This document shows positions 39,946 through 49,141 of a stretch of 64,000 nucleotides of DNA, in pieces. A program made the translations under genes and the position numbers. The notes under the pieces were generated by a model. That model did not search any database, was not told where the DNA came from, and was given only the letters and a program-made list of their open reading frames with translations. The stretch is taken from NCBI GenBank assembly GCA_023423405.1, contig JAFAFR010000050.1:186001-250000 (forward strand), given 5' to 3'. Within the stretch, counting starts at the first letter, position 1; every line of letters starts with the position of its first letter. The DNA is from Bacteroidota bacterium. GTDB lineage: Bacteria; Bacteroidota; Bacteroidia; Chitinophagales; Chitinophagaceae.

Positions 39946-40695
39946 ATGTCATTTGCCGGAAAAAACCTCAAACATTTAAGGAAGCTCAGGGGATGGACAC
40001 AGGAAGATTTTGCAGCGCGTCTGAAGATCAAAAGATCCCTGCTCGGGGCTTATGAAGAAGAAAGGGCCGAGCCGAGGCTCGAAGTGCTGGAGCTGGTGAG
40101 CGAGCTATTCAAAGTGAGCCTGGACGAACTCTTTCTGAAAGACCTGAGCGATACCAGGAGTAGTTATATTTCCCGCCGGCGGGCGCAGAAACTGGCGATG
40201 GACCCCGTATCCATCCAGTTCGTTCCGGTAAAGGCGGCGGCAGGTTATCTTAACGGGTATGCCGATCCGGAATTTATTGATGAGCTGAACACTTTTACGC
40301 TGCCCATGCTCGCCCCCGGGCAATACCGCGCTTTTGAAATCCTGGGCGATTCCATGCTGCCCACACCCAGCGGCTCGGTGATTGTGGGAGAAAAAGTGGA
40401 GGACTTCGACAGTGTGAAGAACAGCAATACCTATATCGTGGTATCGCGGCAGGAAGGCATTGTATACAAGCGGATCATGAAGAGCCCCAAAGCCAAACAG
40501 AAAGTTACCCTGGTGAGCGATAACCCGGTGTACCAGCCCTACCAGGTGGAATCGGCGGACATTGTGGAGATCTGGCAGGCGCAGATGATCCTCACGCGGG
40601 CCAACCAGCAGCAACGGTGGGATGTTAACCAGCTTGCTTCCATCGTCACCAACCTGCAGGAACAGGTCACCAGCCTGAAAAAGAAAATGAATTAA
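39946..40695 (+). CDS. XRE-family regulator with S24/LexA-like protease domain
   Basis: A 249-residue regulator: N-terminal helix-turn-helix (about 8-62, LRGWTQEDFAARLKIKRSLL), then an S24 domain with predicted cleavage site Ala99-Gly100 (KAAAGYL), nucleophile Ser136 (GDSMLPT) and base Lys175 (GIVYKRI), and a C-terminal coiled coil (about 225-249). This is the layout of LexA/CI-type repressors that cut themselves on RecA activation. No phage genes are near, so it is probably a cellular regulator. Its promoter carries a palindrome over the -7 box. A strong terminator follows. Confidence 0.88.
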   Translation: MSFAGKNLKHLRKLRGWTQEDFAARLKIKRSLLGAYEEERAEPRLEVLELVSELFKVSLDELFLKDLSDTRSSYISRRRAQKLAMDPVSIQFVPVKAAAGYLNGYADPEFIDELNTFTLPMLAPGQYRAFEILGDSMLPTPSGSVIVGEKVEDFDSVKNSNTYIVVSRQEGIVYKRIMKSPKAKQKVTLVSDNPVYQPYQVESADIVEIWQAQMILTRANQQQRWDVNQLASIVTNLQEQVTSLKKKMN

Positions 40696-40726
40696 ACGCT
40701 GTTGTTTTTAGTTTTATGGGTTAGTA

Positions 40727-40753
40727 AGACCCCGCCCTCCGGCGGGGTTTTCT
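40727..40753 (+). terminator. Rho-independent terminator after the XRE-S24 gene
   Basis: ACCCCGCC-CTCC-GGCGGGGTT then TTCTT. An 8-base-pair GC stem with a short T run. Confidence 0.88.
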
Positions 40754-40828
40754 TATGTGCCCCGCGTTCTCTGTGTTTACCGCCCACCCGCCTGCAGGCT
40801 ATTGCCCGTTTACGGCTGCCGCCGGGGG

Positions 40829-41746
40829 CTACTGACCATATACGGCCGCCGCTTCCCGGAAGGTTTGACAATGCGCTTGTACAATATCGCGCACCTGGGG
40901 CGAATAGCCGCCGCCCATGGCAACGGCCACGGGTATGCGCCGCTGGTGCAGTTGCTCAAAAACAAAGCGGTCGCGTTCGCGGCAACCCTGCATGCTGACC
41001 TTCAGTTTGCCAAAACGATCTGTTTCCAGTATGTCCACCCCGCTGAGGTAAAACGCCAGATCGGGACGGAACCCGGTGAGCAGCGCCGGGAGGTGCGTGT
41101 GTAGCAGGGCCAGGTAGTCGCGGTCGCGCAGGCCGTCTTCGAGCGGGACATCGAGGTCGGAATGCTCTTTGCGGAAAGGATAATTGTGCCGGCCGTGCAT
41201 GCTGAATGTGAAAACCGCCGGCTCGGCTTCAAAAATTTTCGCCGTGCCATTGCCCTGGTGTACATCGAGGTCGATGATGAGGATGCGCTGGCAGAGCCGC
41301 TGGTGCAGCAGGTAATTGGCGGCTACGGCAAAATCGTTGAGCAAACAGAATCCTTCGCCGTGGTCGGCAAAAGCGTGGTGGGTACCTCCTGCAATGTTCA
41401 GCGCCACGCCGTGCTGCAGGGCGTGCAGGGCGCAGTTGAGGCTGCCCTGTGTGATCACGCGCTCGCGGTGTACCAGCGAGGCCGATTGCGGGAAGCCGGT
41501 TTGGCGCTGCGCTTTATCGGGAATACGGAGCTGCGTCAACGCTTCAAAATAGGCGGGCTCATGCGCAAGACAAATGGTGGCGGCTGTTGCGGGCGCAGGT
41601 GCATGGAGTTGCTGTGGCTGTACCAGCCCTTCATAGAGCAGTTGGGCGGCGATCAGCTCGTACTTGGCCATCGGGAAGCGGTGACCCGGCGGCAGCGGTT
41701 GTACATATACGGGATCATAAGCGATATACAGGGAGCCCGCACTCAT
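40829..41746 (-). CDS. Histone deacetylase-family (class II/AcuC-like) amidohydrolase
   Basis: A 305-residue zinc deacetylase-like protein. Visible: AGGTHHAFADHGEGFCLLND (tandem His and Zn-site context), LIIDLDVHQGNGT (Zn-binding Asp and His), FSMHGRHNYPFRKE and LSGVDILETDRFG. Bacterial members remove acetyl groups from small molecules, polyamines or proteins; the substrate here is unknown. The ATG at 41746 overlaps the stop codon of pdeM by 4 bases (ATGA), so translation is probably coupled; the longer frame to 41974 lies inside pdeM. Confidence 0.88.
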   Translation of the reverse strand: MSAGSLYIAYDPVYVQPLPPGHRFPMAKYELIAAQLLYEGLVQPQQLHAPAPATAATICLAHEPAYFEALTQLRIPDKAQRQTGFPQSASLVHRERVITQGSLNCALHALQHGVALNIAGGTHHAFADHGEGFCLLNDFAVAANYLLHQRLCQRILIIDLDVHQGNGTAKIFEAEPAVFTFSMHGRHNYPFRKEHSDLDVPLEDGLRDRDYLALLHTHLPALLTGFRPDLAFYLSGVDILETDRFGKLKVSMQGCRERDRFVFEQLHQRRIPVAVAMGGGYSPQVRDIVQAHCQTFREAAAVYGQ

Positions 41747-42396
41747 TGCAGCGAATGGATTTGCCGCGAGGCGATCACGAACACACGCGCGTCTCTTGCG
41801 GGCCTGATCCGTGCAAGCCCCGTGAACTCCCCGAAAGCCGGCAATATGGCATGGGTTTCCGTAAAATAAAAACAGGGCAATAACAAATGCTGCCGGCCGC
41901 TGCCCTGCATGCCTACGCCCGGGTGCAGGTGCCCCGAAAAATAGTAATGCGAACCCGGTAAGCCATCCGACCATTCGTGTATGAAACAGAAGGGGCCTTC
42001 CTCCAAAGAATCCTCCCAGAGCCGGATCCCGTTCTGCTGGTACCAGTCGCGGTCAAAAATATCGTGGTTGCCTTTTACCAGGTCGATGAGCAGGTGTTCG
42101 TGGTCGGCCCGCCAGCGTGCAAACAATTCGGCTTCCCTGTTCAGTACGCTGTGAAAAAAATCGCCCACGATCAGCAGCCGCCGCGGCCCGAAGAAATGGA
42201 TGCATTCAAAGAGGCGCTGCAGGTCGTTGCGGAAAACCACTTGCGGAACCGCAATACCTGCTTTCCGGAAATGACCCGTTTTGCCGAAATGGCAATCCGA
42301 CAGAATCAATGTTTGGTTGTTTTCCCAGTACACCACGCGGGATCCGGATAACCACAGGTTCTGACCAGCCAGGGAAAAAGAATGAGGGGCCTGCAT
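41743..42396 (-). CDS. pdeM: Ligase-associated DNA damage response endonuclease PdeM
   Basis: A 217-residue calcineurin-like phosphoesterase. Metal motifs in order: LSDCHFGKTGHFRKAGI, GDFFHS, GNHD and SGHLHPG. The FGKTGHFRKAGIAVP stretch is specific to PdeM, which is usually encoded with an ATP-dependent ligase, an Lhr-like helicase and an MBL exonuclease. The matching helicase is at 42961-45423, but a gene on the other strand lies between them, and ligase and exonuclease are not in the window. The HDAC-like gene overlaps downstream. Confidence 0.88.
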   Translation of the reverse strand: MQAPHSFSLAGQNLWLSGSRVVYWENNQTLILSDCHFGKTGHFRKAGIAVPQVVFRNDLQRLFECIHFFGPRRLLIVGDFFHSVLNREAELFARWRADHEHLLIDLVKGNHDIFDRDWYQQNGIRLWEDSLEEGPFCFIHEWSDGLPGSHYYFSGHLHPGVGMQGSGRQHLLLPCFYFTETHAILPAFGEFTGLARIRPARDARVFVIASRQIHSLQ

Positions 42397-42451
42397 GCGG
42401 ATACAAATCTAAATGGTTATTTTTAAATGATTTTCAACCAAAACCCACATC

Positions 42452-42940
42452 ATGTCAACCCAGGATCCTTTTGTTCCGCAGGAGAAAAAACTACCCTCCC
42501 TGCTCAACGTGCTGACCATACTTACTTTTATCGGCTCCGGCTTCGCCCTGCTTTCCATTCCCTTTATGAAATGGAGTGGCGGCTTTGTAAAAAAAGCGAT
42601 GGAGAATCCGGAAGCTATGTCCAGCCTGCCGCCCGAAAAACAGGCAGAGATGGAAAAGACACTGACCCTCTTTAAAGAGATGGAAGCCAATTCCACCGTG
42701 CTGTGGATCATTACGCTGCTGGCGGTGGCCCTTTGTGTATATGGCGCCATCCAGATGCGCAAGCTGAAAAAAGAAGGCTTTTACCTCTACGCCATCGGGG
42801 AACTGTTTCCGCTGATCGCTACGGGCTTTTTCATCGGCTTTGCCACGCAGTATGTCAATATGCAGAGTTATATTTTCGGCATTGGCATTCCCGTGCTTTT
42901 CGTGATCCTGTACGCCACGCAGTTGAAATACATGAAGTGA
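42452..42940 (+). CDS. Four-helix membrane protein of unknown function
   Basis: A 162-residue protein with a polar N-terminus (MSTQDPFVPQEKKLPS), four hydrophobic helices (about 18-38, 80-100, 105-128, 135-155) and an acidic loop (ENPEAMSSLPPEKQAEMEKT) between the first two. No motif that I recognise. It sits alone on the plus strand between two minus-strand ligase-associated genes, splitting what is usually one cluster. The next gene (helicase, convergent) ends 20 bases downstream. Confidence 0.72.
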   Translation: MSTQDPFVPQEKKLPSLLNVLTILTFIGSGFALLSIPFMKWSGGFVKKAMENPEAMSSLPPEKQAEMEKTLTLFKEMEANSTVLWIITLLAVALCVYGAIQMRKLKKEGFYLYAIGELFPLIATGFFIGFATQYVNMQSYIFGIGIPVLFVILYATQLKYMK

Positions 42941-42960
42941 GTGGCCCGCGGGGGCAATTT

Positions 42961-45423
42961 TCATGAACCCAACTGCAACTGCATTTTGTGGATGCGGTCT
43001 TCCAGTTTTTCAGAACTGAGCAGTTCGCGCATGCTGTCTACCTTAACCGGGAAGCAGAAAGGCGTGAGCTTTTCAGGGAACTGCAACACGATGCGGCTTT
43101 GCCGGATGCGGCTGAGCATGTCGCGTAAACGCAGTTCTTCCATCTGCTGGTCGAACACTTCCTGGTAGGCCTGCCGCATGAGCAGGTTGTCGGGATCGTA
43201 TTCGCGGAACACATTAAAAAGAAGACTGGCGCTTGCCTGCAGGTGCCGGGCTTTTTTTTGTTCGCCCGGCAGTCCCTGGAAAATGAGGCCGCCGATCACT
43301 GCTATGTCCCTGAATTTTCGTTTAGCCATCTCCGTGCTGTTGACGCTGCGCTGGATATCGGTAAACAGTGAATCGGTGGAGAACAATTCGTACACATTGC
43401 TGTCGTCTACCGGTATGGGCTGGTCGCTGAGCAGCTCAAATCCATAATCGTTCATGGCGAAAGAAAAACTGATCGGCTGTATCCTGCTGATGCGGTAGGC
43501 GAGGATGGCGGCCATGGCTTCGTGTACCAGCCTGCCTTCAAAGGGAAATACGAAGAGGTGGAAGCCGTCGGGTGTTTCGATCTGTTCAATAAGCAGTTCA
43601 TCGGCCCTTGGCACATGACTGAGTTCGGCCTGCAGCTCGAACAGGGGTTGCAGCGCCCGCAGCTCCGGGCGGCTTTTGTCGCTGAGGCGCGCCGCTTCGG
43701 TGAACTGTTCGCGCAGCAGTTTTCCCAGGTTGGCGCTGAGGGGCATGCGGCCACCGTTCCAGCTCGGCACAATCGATTTGCGCGCGTTCGATTTTCGCAC
43801 CAGCACCGTCATGTCTTTGATCATCACCAGCTCCAGGTTCCTGCCGGCGAGGGTGAATACATCGCCGGGCTCGAGGCGGCTGATGAAATATTCTTCTATC
43901 ACGCCGATATAACCGCCGCTTACAAAACGCACTTTCAGCATGGCGTCGCTCACAATGGTGCCGATGTGCATGCGGTGGCGCATGGCCAGTCGGCGGCTGG
44001 TGATGCGGAAGCGGCCGTCGATCCACTCCAGCTTGTGGTAGTCGTCGTACTGCTGCAGGGCCTTCCCGCCGCCGTACAAAAAAGCGACCAGTTGGTCGAA
44101 TTCCTCGCGGTCCAGGTCCTGGTAACAATAGGTGGAGATCACTTCTTCGTACAGCGCGTCGGGCTCAAAGCCTTCCGATATGGCGAGGGTGCAACAGTAC
44201 TGCAGCAGCACATCGTAGCAGCGCAGCATGGGCTGCCGCGATTCGATCACGTCGCGGCTGATGGCTTCCTGCAGGGCGGCGGCTTCCACCAGTTCCAGCG
44301 AATGGGTGGGAAGGAACCAGATGCGGCTGGTGGCGCCGGGCTGGTGACCGCTGCGGCCGGCGCGTTGCAGGAAACGGGCCACGCCCTTGGGCGAACCCAC
44401 CTGTATAACGGTCTCCACTGGCCGAAAATCAACACCCAGGTCGAGGCTCGCAGTGCAGACCACCACTTTCAGTATGCCCTGGTGCAGCGCTTCTTCCACC
44501 CAGATCCTTAGGTCCTGCTCAATGCTGCCGTGGTGGATGGCGATGGCGCCGGCCAGGTCGGGCGCGGCATCCAGTATGGCCTGGTACCATCTTTCTGTCA
44601 TGCCCCGCGTATTGATGAACACCAGGGTGGTGCGGCTTTCGCGGATGATGGGAATGATCTTATCCACCAGCTTAATGCCCAGGTGGCCGGCCCAGGGATA
44701 TTTTTCTATCTCATCGGGGTAGATCGACAATACCTCCATTTTTTTGGGAAGCCGGGCGCGGATGATGTGCCCGTTCCGGCCGAGTGGGCGAAGCAATACT
44801 TCCATGGCTTCATCGAGGTTGCCTACGGTAGCGGAGATGCCGAAAATGGAGGGCGGGTTGCCGGGGTTGAGGCCCACCAGGCGCGACAGGGCCAGTTCTA
44901 CCTGCACGCCGCGTTTGCTGCCCAGCAGTTCGTGCCATTCGTCCACCGCCACCAGGCGCAGGGTGCGGAAGACCATGGGGTATCCTTTTTGCGCCAGCAG
45001 CAGGTGCAGGCTTTCGGGGGTGATGATCAGGATCTCGGGCACCTGCGTTTTTTGCCGCTGCCTTTCCGCAGTGGTGGTATCACCGTTGCGAATACCTATT
45101 TTCCAGGGCAGGCCGATGCCGGTGACCACTTCTTCCATGGCGCGGGCAATGTCTTTGGCCAGGGCCCGCAGCGGCGTGATCCACAAAAGCTGCAGGCCGT
45201 TTTTGGTGCGCTCGCGGTAGGTGAGCGGGTATTCGTTGATGTAGCGGATGAGGCAGCCCAGGAAAACGGAATAGGTTTTCCCGAACCCGGTAGGGGCGTT
45301 CAACAGCCCGCTTTCGCCCCGGCCAATAGCCGCCCAGCTTTCTTCCTGGAAGGCAAAGGGTTCAAAACCCCTGGCGCTGAGCCATTCCCGGATGATATCG
45401 TCTCCCTTACCAGTTGGTGTCAT
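42961..45423 (-). CDS. Ligase-associated DNA damage response DEXH-box helicase (Lhr-like)
   Basis: An 820-residue superfamily 2 helicase. Motif I LLNAPTGFGKT, Ia WITPLRALAKDIARAM, motif II VDEWHELL (DEWH), motif III SATVGNL, then IVFIN-like LVFINTRGMTERWY, motif V KVVVCTASLDLGVDF and motif VI QRAGRSGHQPG; the C-terminal half (about 400-820) is the Lhr-core winged-helix and unique domain. It probably unwinds DNA ahead of PdeM and the ligase in repair. 107 bases separate it from the binding-protein gene upstream; I see no clear -7 box there. Confidence 0.9.
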   Translation of the reverse strand: MTPTGKGDDIIREWLSARGFEPFAFQEESWAAIGRGESGLLNAPTGFGKTYSVFLGCLIRYINEYPLTYRERTKNGLQLLWITPLRALAKDIARAMEEVVTGIGLPWKIGIRNGDTTTAERQRQKTQVPEILIITPESLHLLLAQKGYPMVFRTLRLVAVDEWHELLGSKRGVQVELALSRLVGLNPGNPPSIFGISATVGNLDEAMEVLLRPLGRNGHIIRARLPKKMEVLSIYPDEIEKYPWAGHLGIKLVDKIIPIIRESRTTLVFINTRGMTERWYQAILDAAPDLAGAIAIHHGSIEQDLRIWVEEALHQGILKVVVCTASLDLGVDFRPVETVIQVGSPKGVARFLQRAGRSGHQPGATSRIWFLPTHSLELVEAAALQEAISRDVIESRQPMLRCYDVLLQYCCTLAISEGFEPDALYEEVISTYCYQDLDREEFDQLVAFLYGGGKALQQYDDYHKLEWIDGRFRITSRRLAMRHRMHIGTIVSDAMLKVRFVSGGYIGVIEEYFISRLEPGDVFTLAGRNLELVMIKDMTVLVRKSNARKSIVPSWNGGRMPLSANLGKLLREQFTEAARLSDKSRPELRALQPLFELQAELSHVPRADELLIEQIETPDGFHLFVFPFEGRLVHEAMAAILAYRISRIQPISFSFAMNDYGFELLSDQPIPVDDSNVYELFSTDSLFTDIQRSVNSTEMAKRKFRDIAVIGGLIFQGLPGEQKKARHLQASASLLFNVFREYDPDNLLMRQAYQEVFDQQMEELRLRDMLSRIRQSRIVLQFPEKLTPFCFPVKVDSMRELLSSEKLEDRIHKMQLQLGS

Positions 45424-45530
45424 GCGCGCTTACTCCTGTATTCTTTGCGGTAAGGTACTGAAAGCGTGGTTTGGGTGCGCGGTTCGCCCGTTATTCTCCC
45501 CGGGAAAAACTGCAGGCAGAAAGAAACCGC

Positions 45531-46733
45531 CTAGTTAGCCACGCTGAGGACGCCGTTCAGTTTTTTGACGATGTAGATCTTCTTGTTCTCGAAATAATCG
45601 AGCTGTTGGGTTTGCTTATTGAGCAATACCGGCTGTATGTCATAGTCGGTGAAGAGCATGTATTTTTTCTCGCCCAGGCCCGAGGCGATATTGCTGCCCA
45701 GGTCGCGCAGCAGCTTGGCGTAACGGTAGGTGGTTTCGTATCCGCGGAACACCATGTCGCTGGGCCTTGCATACAGCTTGTCGCGGAAATAGGTATTCAC
45801 CGATTCACTCAGCGAGTCGGTGCGCATGGGATTGAAAGGGGTGGAATAGAAGATCTCCAGTCCCTGGTATTCTTTTTTGTCCAGCTCGCGGATGCCGTCC
45901 CAAGTGGGCATGCCCATCACCTTTACGGGATAGGTTTTGTTGAGCCCTGCGAGCTGCAGGCAAACGGTGCGGGCAAAATTTTCGTCGAGGCTGCCGGCCA
46001 GGCAGAGCGTGGCTTTGCTGCTGTCGAGATAGGGCGTGAGCTGCCCGGCCGTAAAGCCGGAGGGCAGGGTCACCCACTTCAGTTTTACCGCCGGGCCCAT
46101 GGAGGATTTCGCGGTTTCGGTGAGGTAGTTGCGCAGACGGTCTTCCTGGGCGCCGGCTTTGCGGAACACCACCACCGTGCCCGTGCTGTAATTTTTCTGG
46201 AGGTATTTGTAAATGCCTTCGCAATGCGTGGCAAGGGTACTGTTGAGGATCACCATATACGGGTTGTTGGTGATGCCGCCATCGTTGGGAAGGTTCACAT
46301 TGATGAAGGGAACCTGGTTCTTATTGGCAAAATCGGCCAGGGGGCGGATCTCGTTGTTGGCGATCTGCGCCAGCAGCAGGTTGGCCGACTGCACCGCCGG
46401 CAACTGCAGGATTTCATAAATGGATTTGGTGGAACGCGTATCGATCACATGGATCTCCACCGGCACGCCTTCTTTGCGCAAAGTGTCCACCGCCAGTTGC
46501 ACGCCTTCGTAAAATTCCAGCCCGGGCAGAAAATAACGCGGGAAGGTTTTGCCGAACCGGTACTGCCCGGCTGCGTCAAAAGCCGAATCGAGGTAGAGTG
46601 GCAAAAGGATAGCCAGTTTCTTTTTTTCTGCGGCTGCGGCAACCAGTGGCTGTGGTTCCTGGGCACGGAGGCTGCCGGCCCCGGAGGCCAGGAAAAAAAT
46701 GCAAAGCAGGAGGGACCAGCAAAATCGGCTCAT
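45531..46733 (-). CDS. Periplasmic ligand-binding protein (LivJ-like fold)
   Basis: A 400-residue exported protein (signal peptide about residues 1-24, ending GSLRAQ). The mature part has the type I periplasmic-binding layout: KLAILLPLYLDSAFDAAGQY, GLEFYEGVQLAVDTL, then VPFINVNLPNDGGITNNPYM and VVVFRKAGAQEDRL. The family senses or delivers amino acids or amides, but no ABC permease is adjacent, so it may act as a receptor or a stand-alone surface protein. The ATG at 46733 is 16 bases beyond the guaA stop codon, implying a guaA operon. The same gene pair is one I recall from related genomes, without a known reason. Confidence 0.75.
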   Translation of the reverse strand: MSRFCWSLLLCIFFLASGAGSLRAQEPQPLVAAAAEKKKLAILLPLYLDSAFDAAGQYRFGKTFPRYFLPGLEFYEGVQLAVDTLRKEGVPVEIHVIDTRSTKSIYEILQLPAVQSANLLLAQIANNEIRPLADFANKNQVPFINVNLPNDGGITNNPYMVILNSTLATHCEGIYKYLQKNYSTGTVVVFRKAGAQEDRLRNYLTETAKSSMGPAVKLKWVTLPSGFTAGQLTPYLDSSKATLCLAGSLDENFARTVCLQLAGLNKTYPVKVMGMPTWDGIRELDKKEYQGLEIFYSTPFNPMRTDSLSESVNTYFRDKLYARPSDMVFRGYETTYRYAKLLRDLGSNIASGLGEKKYMLFTDYDIQPVLLNKQTQQLDYFENKKIYIVKKLNGVLSVAN

Positions 46734-46749
46734 GGATGCGTCGGTTTGT

Positions 46750-48285
46750 TTATTCCCATTCAATGGTGGCAGGCGGCTTGCTGCTGATATCGTACACCAC
46801 CCGGTTGATGCCCCGCACATTGTTGATGATATCGTTCGATACAAAAGCGAGGAAATCATAGGGGAGGTGTGCCCAGTCGGCCGTCATCCCATCTACGGAA
46901 GTTACGGCTCTCAGCGCAACGGTGTACTCATAAGTTCGTTCATCGCCCATTACGCCCACACTTTTAACAGGAAGGAGGATGGCGCCGGCCTGCCATACCG
47001 TTTTATACAAATGATGTTCTTTCAATCCGTTGATGTAGCGGGCATCGGCTTCCTGCAGCAGGGCCACTTTTTCGGGCGTGATCTCACCGAGGATGCGGAT
47101 GGCGAGGCCGGGTCCCGGGAAGGGATGGCGGTCGAGCAGCTCATCGGGAATGCCCAGTTCGCGGCCCACGCGGCGCACTTCGTCCTTGAACAGGTAACGC
47201 AGCGGTTCCACCAGTCCCATTTTCATGGTGTCGGGCAGGCCGCCTACGTTGTGGTGCGACTTGATGGTAACCGAAGGTCCGTGTACGGAAACGCTTTCGA
47301 TCACATCAGGGTAGATGGTTCCCTGTCCCAGCATTTCAATGCCCTGTATTTTTGCCGCTTCTTCCTGGAACACTTCAATGAAGAGGCGCCCGATCACTTT
47401 GCGTTTTGCCTCGGGATCGGTTTTGCCGGCCAGCTCGCGGTAAAAAAGTTCCCTGGCATCCACGCCCTTTACGTTGAGGTGGAGATTGTCTTTATAGGTC
47501 TTGAGCACCTGCTCGAATTCGCCTTTGCGCAGCACGCCGTTGTCGACGAATATGCCGTAGAGGTTGTCGCCGATGGCTTTTGAAATAAGGGTGGCGGCCA
47601 CGGTGCTGTCCACGCCGCCGCTCAGGGCCATGATCACTTTGCAGTCGCCGATCTGTTTTTTGAGGGCTTCCACGGTATCGGTCACGAAATGCGCCGGCGT
47701 CCAATCCTGCGCGCAGCCACAGATATCGACCAGGAAATTGCGCAGCAGTTTTTTTCCTTCGATGGAGTGGTACACTTCCGGGTGGAACTGTACGGCGTAG
47801 AGTGCGCCATCGCCGGGCGTTTTGCGGAAGGCGGCCACGGGGATGGAATCGGTATCGGCAAGGAGCTCAAATCCGGCGGGCAGTTCTTTGATGGAATCGC
47901 CATGGCTCATCCATACCTGCGAAGAGGCCGACATACCATGCAGCAGCGGATCTTCTTTTTCGATCCGGATGATGGCCCGGCCGTATTCCCGCTTCTCACT
48001 TTTCTCCACACGGCCACCGAATTGCTTGGCACTGAGCTGCGCGCCGTAACAAACACCCAGCACCGGTACCCGGTCAATCATGGCACGGATATTTACATCG
48101 GGTGCATTAGGATCGTTAACGGAAAAAGGAGAGCCGGAAAGGATGATGCCTTTGAGGCCGGGTTCGTAGTGGATGGTCTGGTGAAAAGGGATGATTTCAC
48201 AATACACATTTGCTTCCCGCACAGCCCTGGCAATCAATTGCGTATATTGAGAACCAAAATCTAAGATGAGGATCTTTTCTGTCAT
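46750..48285 (-). CDS. guaA: GMP synthase (glutamine-hydrolysing)
   Basis: A 511-residue two-domain enzyme that converts XMP to GMP. N-terminal amidotransferase: ILDFGSQYTQLIARAV, Cys in VLGVCYGAQLSAK, His/Glu in VQFHPEVYHS. C-terminal ATP pyrophosphatase: P-loop ALSGGVDSTVAATL, and HNVGGLPDTMKMGLVEPLRY. I chose the ATG at 48285; the open frame runs far upstream without family likeness, and a -7 box (48293-48300) ends 8 bases before this ATG. The binding-protein gene follows 16 bases downstream. Confidence 0.96.
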   Translation of the reverse strand: MTEKILILDFGSQYTQLIARAVREANVYCEIIPFHQTIHYEPGLKGIILSGSPFSVNDPNAPDVNIRAMIDRVPVLGVCYGAQLSAKQFGGRVEKSEKREYGRAIIRIEKEDPLLHGMSASSQVWMSHGDSIKELPAGFELLADTDSIPVAAFRKTPGDGALYAVQFHPEVYHSIEGKKLLRNFLVDICGCAQDWTPAHFVTDTVEALKKQIGDCKVIMALSGGVDSTVAATLISKAIGDNLYGIFVDNGVLRKGEFEQVLKTYKDNLHLNVKGVDARELFYRELAGKTDPEAKRKVIGRLFIEVFQEEAAKIQGIEMLGQGTIYPDVIESVSVHGPSVTIKSHHNVGGLPDTMKMGLVEPLRYLFKDEVRRVGRELGIPDELLDRHPFPGPGLAIRILGEITPEKVALLQEADARYINGLKEHHLYKTVWQAGAILLPVKSVGVMGDERTYEYTVALRAVTSVDGMTADWAHLPYDFLAFVSNDIINNVRGINRVVYDISSKPPATIEWE

Positions 48286-48292
48286 GGTGCCG

Positions 48293-48300
48293 CAAAGGTA
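48293..48300 (-). promoter_or_regulatory. -7 box just before guaA
   Basis: Minus strand TACCTTTG (48300-48293), a perfect TAnnTTTG ending 7 bases before the guaA ATG, so the mRNA would be near-leaderless. No good -33 box. Confidence 0.45.
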
Positions 48301-48378
48301 AAAATTTGTTGCTCCCTTGCCGTAACCTTTTTTACCCAAAGCGGGTCTCATCCGATGTGTACACGAAACAACAAAACC

Positions 48379-49098
48379 ATGAAAAAAATACTGCTGCCGG
48401 CCCTGGTGGCCGTCCTGCTCTCCGCCTGCAATTTTGTAGCCGGCAAACGGGTGAAGGGCAATGGTCATGTGGTGACCGTCAACCGCAATCCCGGTTCTTT
48501 TACCGAAGTGGCGCAAAAAGGGTCTTTTGACCTGGTCCTGAAGCCGGGAAGCCAGGCCGGCGTTCAGATCGATGCGGAGGAAAACATCGCGCAGCACATT
48601 GAAACCTCGGTGGACAATGGCCGGCTGGTGGTGCAAACCGAAGACGGTTTTTTCCTGCGGCCCACGCGCAAAATCCGCATTGTGGTCACGGCGCCTTCTT
48701 TCGAGGGCATCCGTTCCATGGGTTCGGGCAATATTGAAACCGAAGGCAGGCTCACGGGAGAAGGGCCCCTCAAACTGGAAAGCCGTGGCAGCGGTAATAT
48801 AAAGGTGGAAGTAAAAGTGCCGGAGCTGGAAGCGGAGACCACGGGCAGTGGCAATATCACCGTCAGTGGGGAAGCGCCCCGGGCCAGGTTTTCCACCATG
48901 GGCAGCGGCGACCTTGATGCCGCCAACCTGCAGGCCAACGAAGTGGATGTGGCCATCCGGGGCAGTGGCAATGCCAGTGTGAACGCTGTGGAAAAACTGG
49001 CGCTCGACATCAAGGGCTCGGGTGATGTGCGTTACCGCGGCAATCCTTCTATTCGCTCCGATATCCGCGGCAGCGGCAGTTTGCAGAAGGCCGACTGA
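48379..49098 (+). CDS. Head-GIN domain lipoprotein (DUF2807)
   Basis: A 239-residue lipoprotein: signal ending VLLSAC (lipid-modified Cys near residue 17), then one DUF2807/head-GIN beta-sandwich made of short strands marked by repeated G-S-G/N turns (SMGSGNIETEG, SRGSGNIKVEV, TTGSGNITVSG, TMGSGDLDAAN, IRGSGNASVNA, DIKGSGDVRYRG). The family is common in Bacteroidota envelopes; its role is unknown. ATG at 48379 gives a proper signal peptide; an in-frame start at 48355 adds eight residues. Convergent with the MORN-like gene; a GC-rich inverted repeat lies between (about 49098-49136) without a T run. Confidence 0.82.
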   Translation: MKKILLPALVAVLLSACNFVAGKRVKGNGHVVTVNRNPGSFTEVAQKGSFDLVLKPGSQAGVQIDAEENIAQHIETSVDNGRLVVQTEDGFFLRPTRKIRIVVTAPSFEGIRSMGSGNIETEGRLTGEGPLKLESRGSGNIKVEVKVPELEAETTGSGNITVSGEAPRARFSTMGSGDLDAANLQANEVDVAIRGSGNASVNAVEKLALDIKGSGDVRYRGNPSIRSDIRGSGSLQKAD

Positions 49099-49141
49099 CC
49101 GGCCGTCAACCACAGCGTTTCGGGAAAGCCGGCTGGCCGGT

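Noticed and set aside
39946..40695. Prophage repressor marking a prophage
   Set aside because: The protein is CI-like, but no integrase, structural or lysis genes lie within reach.
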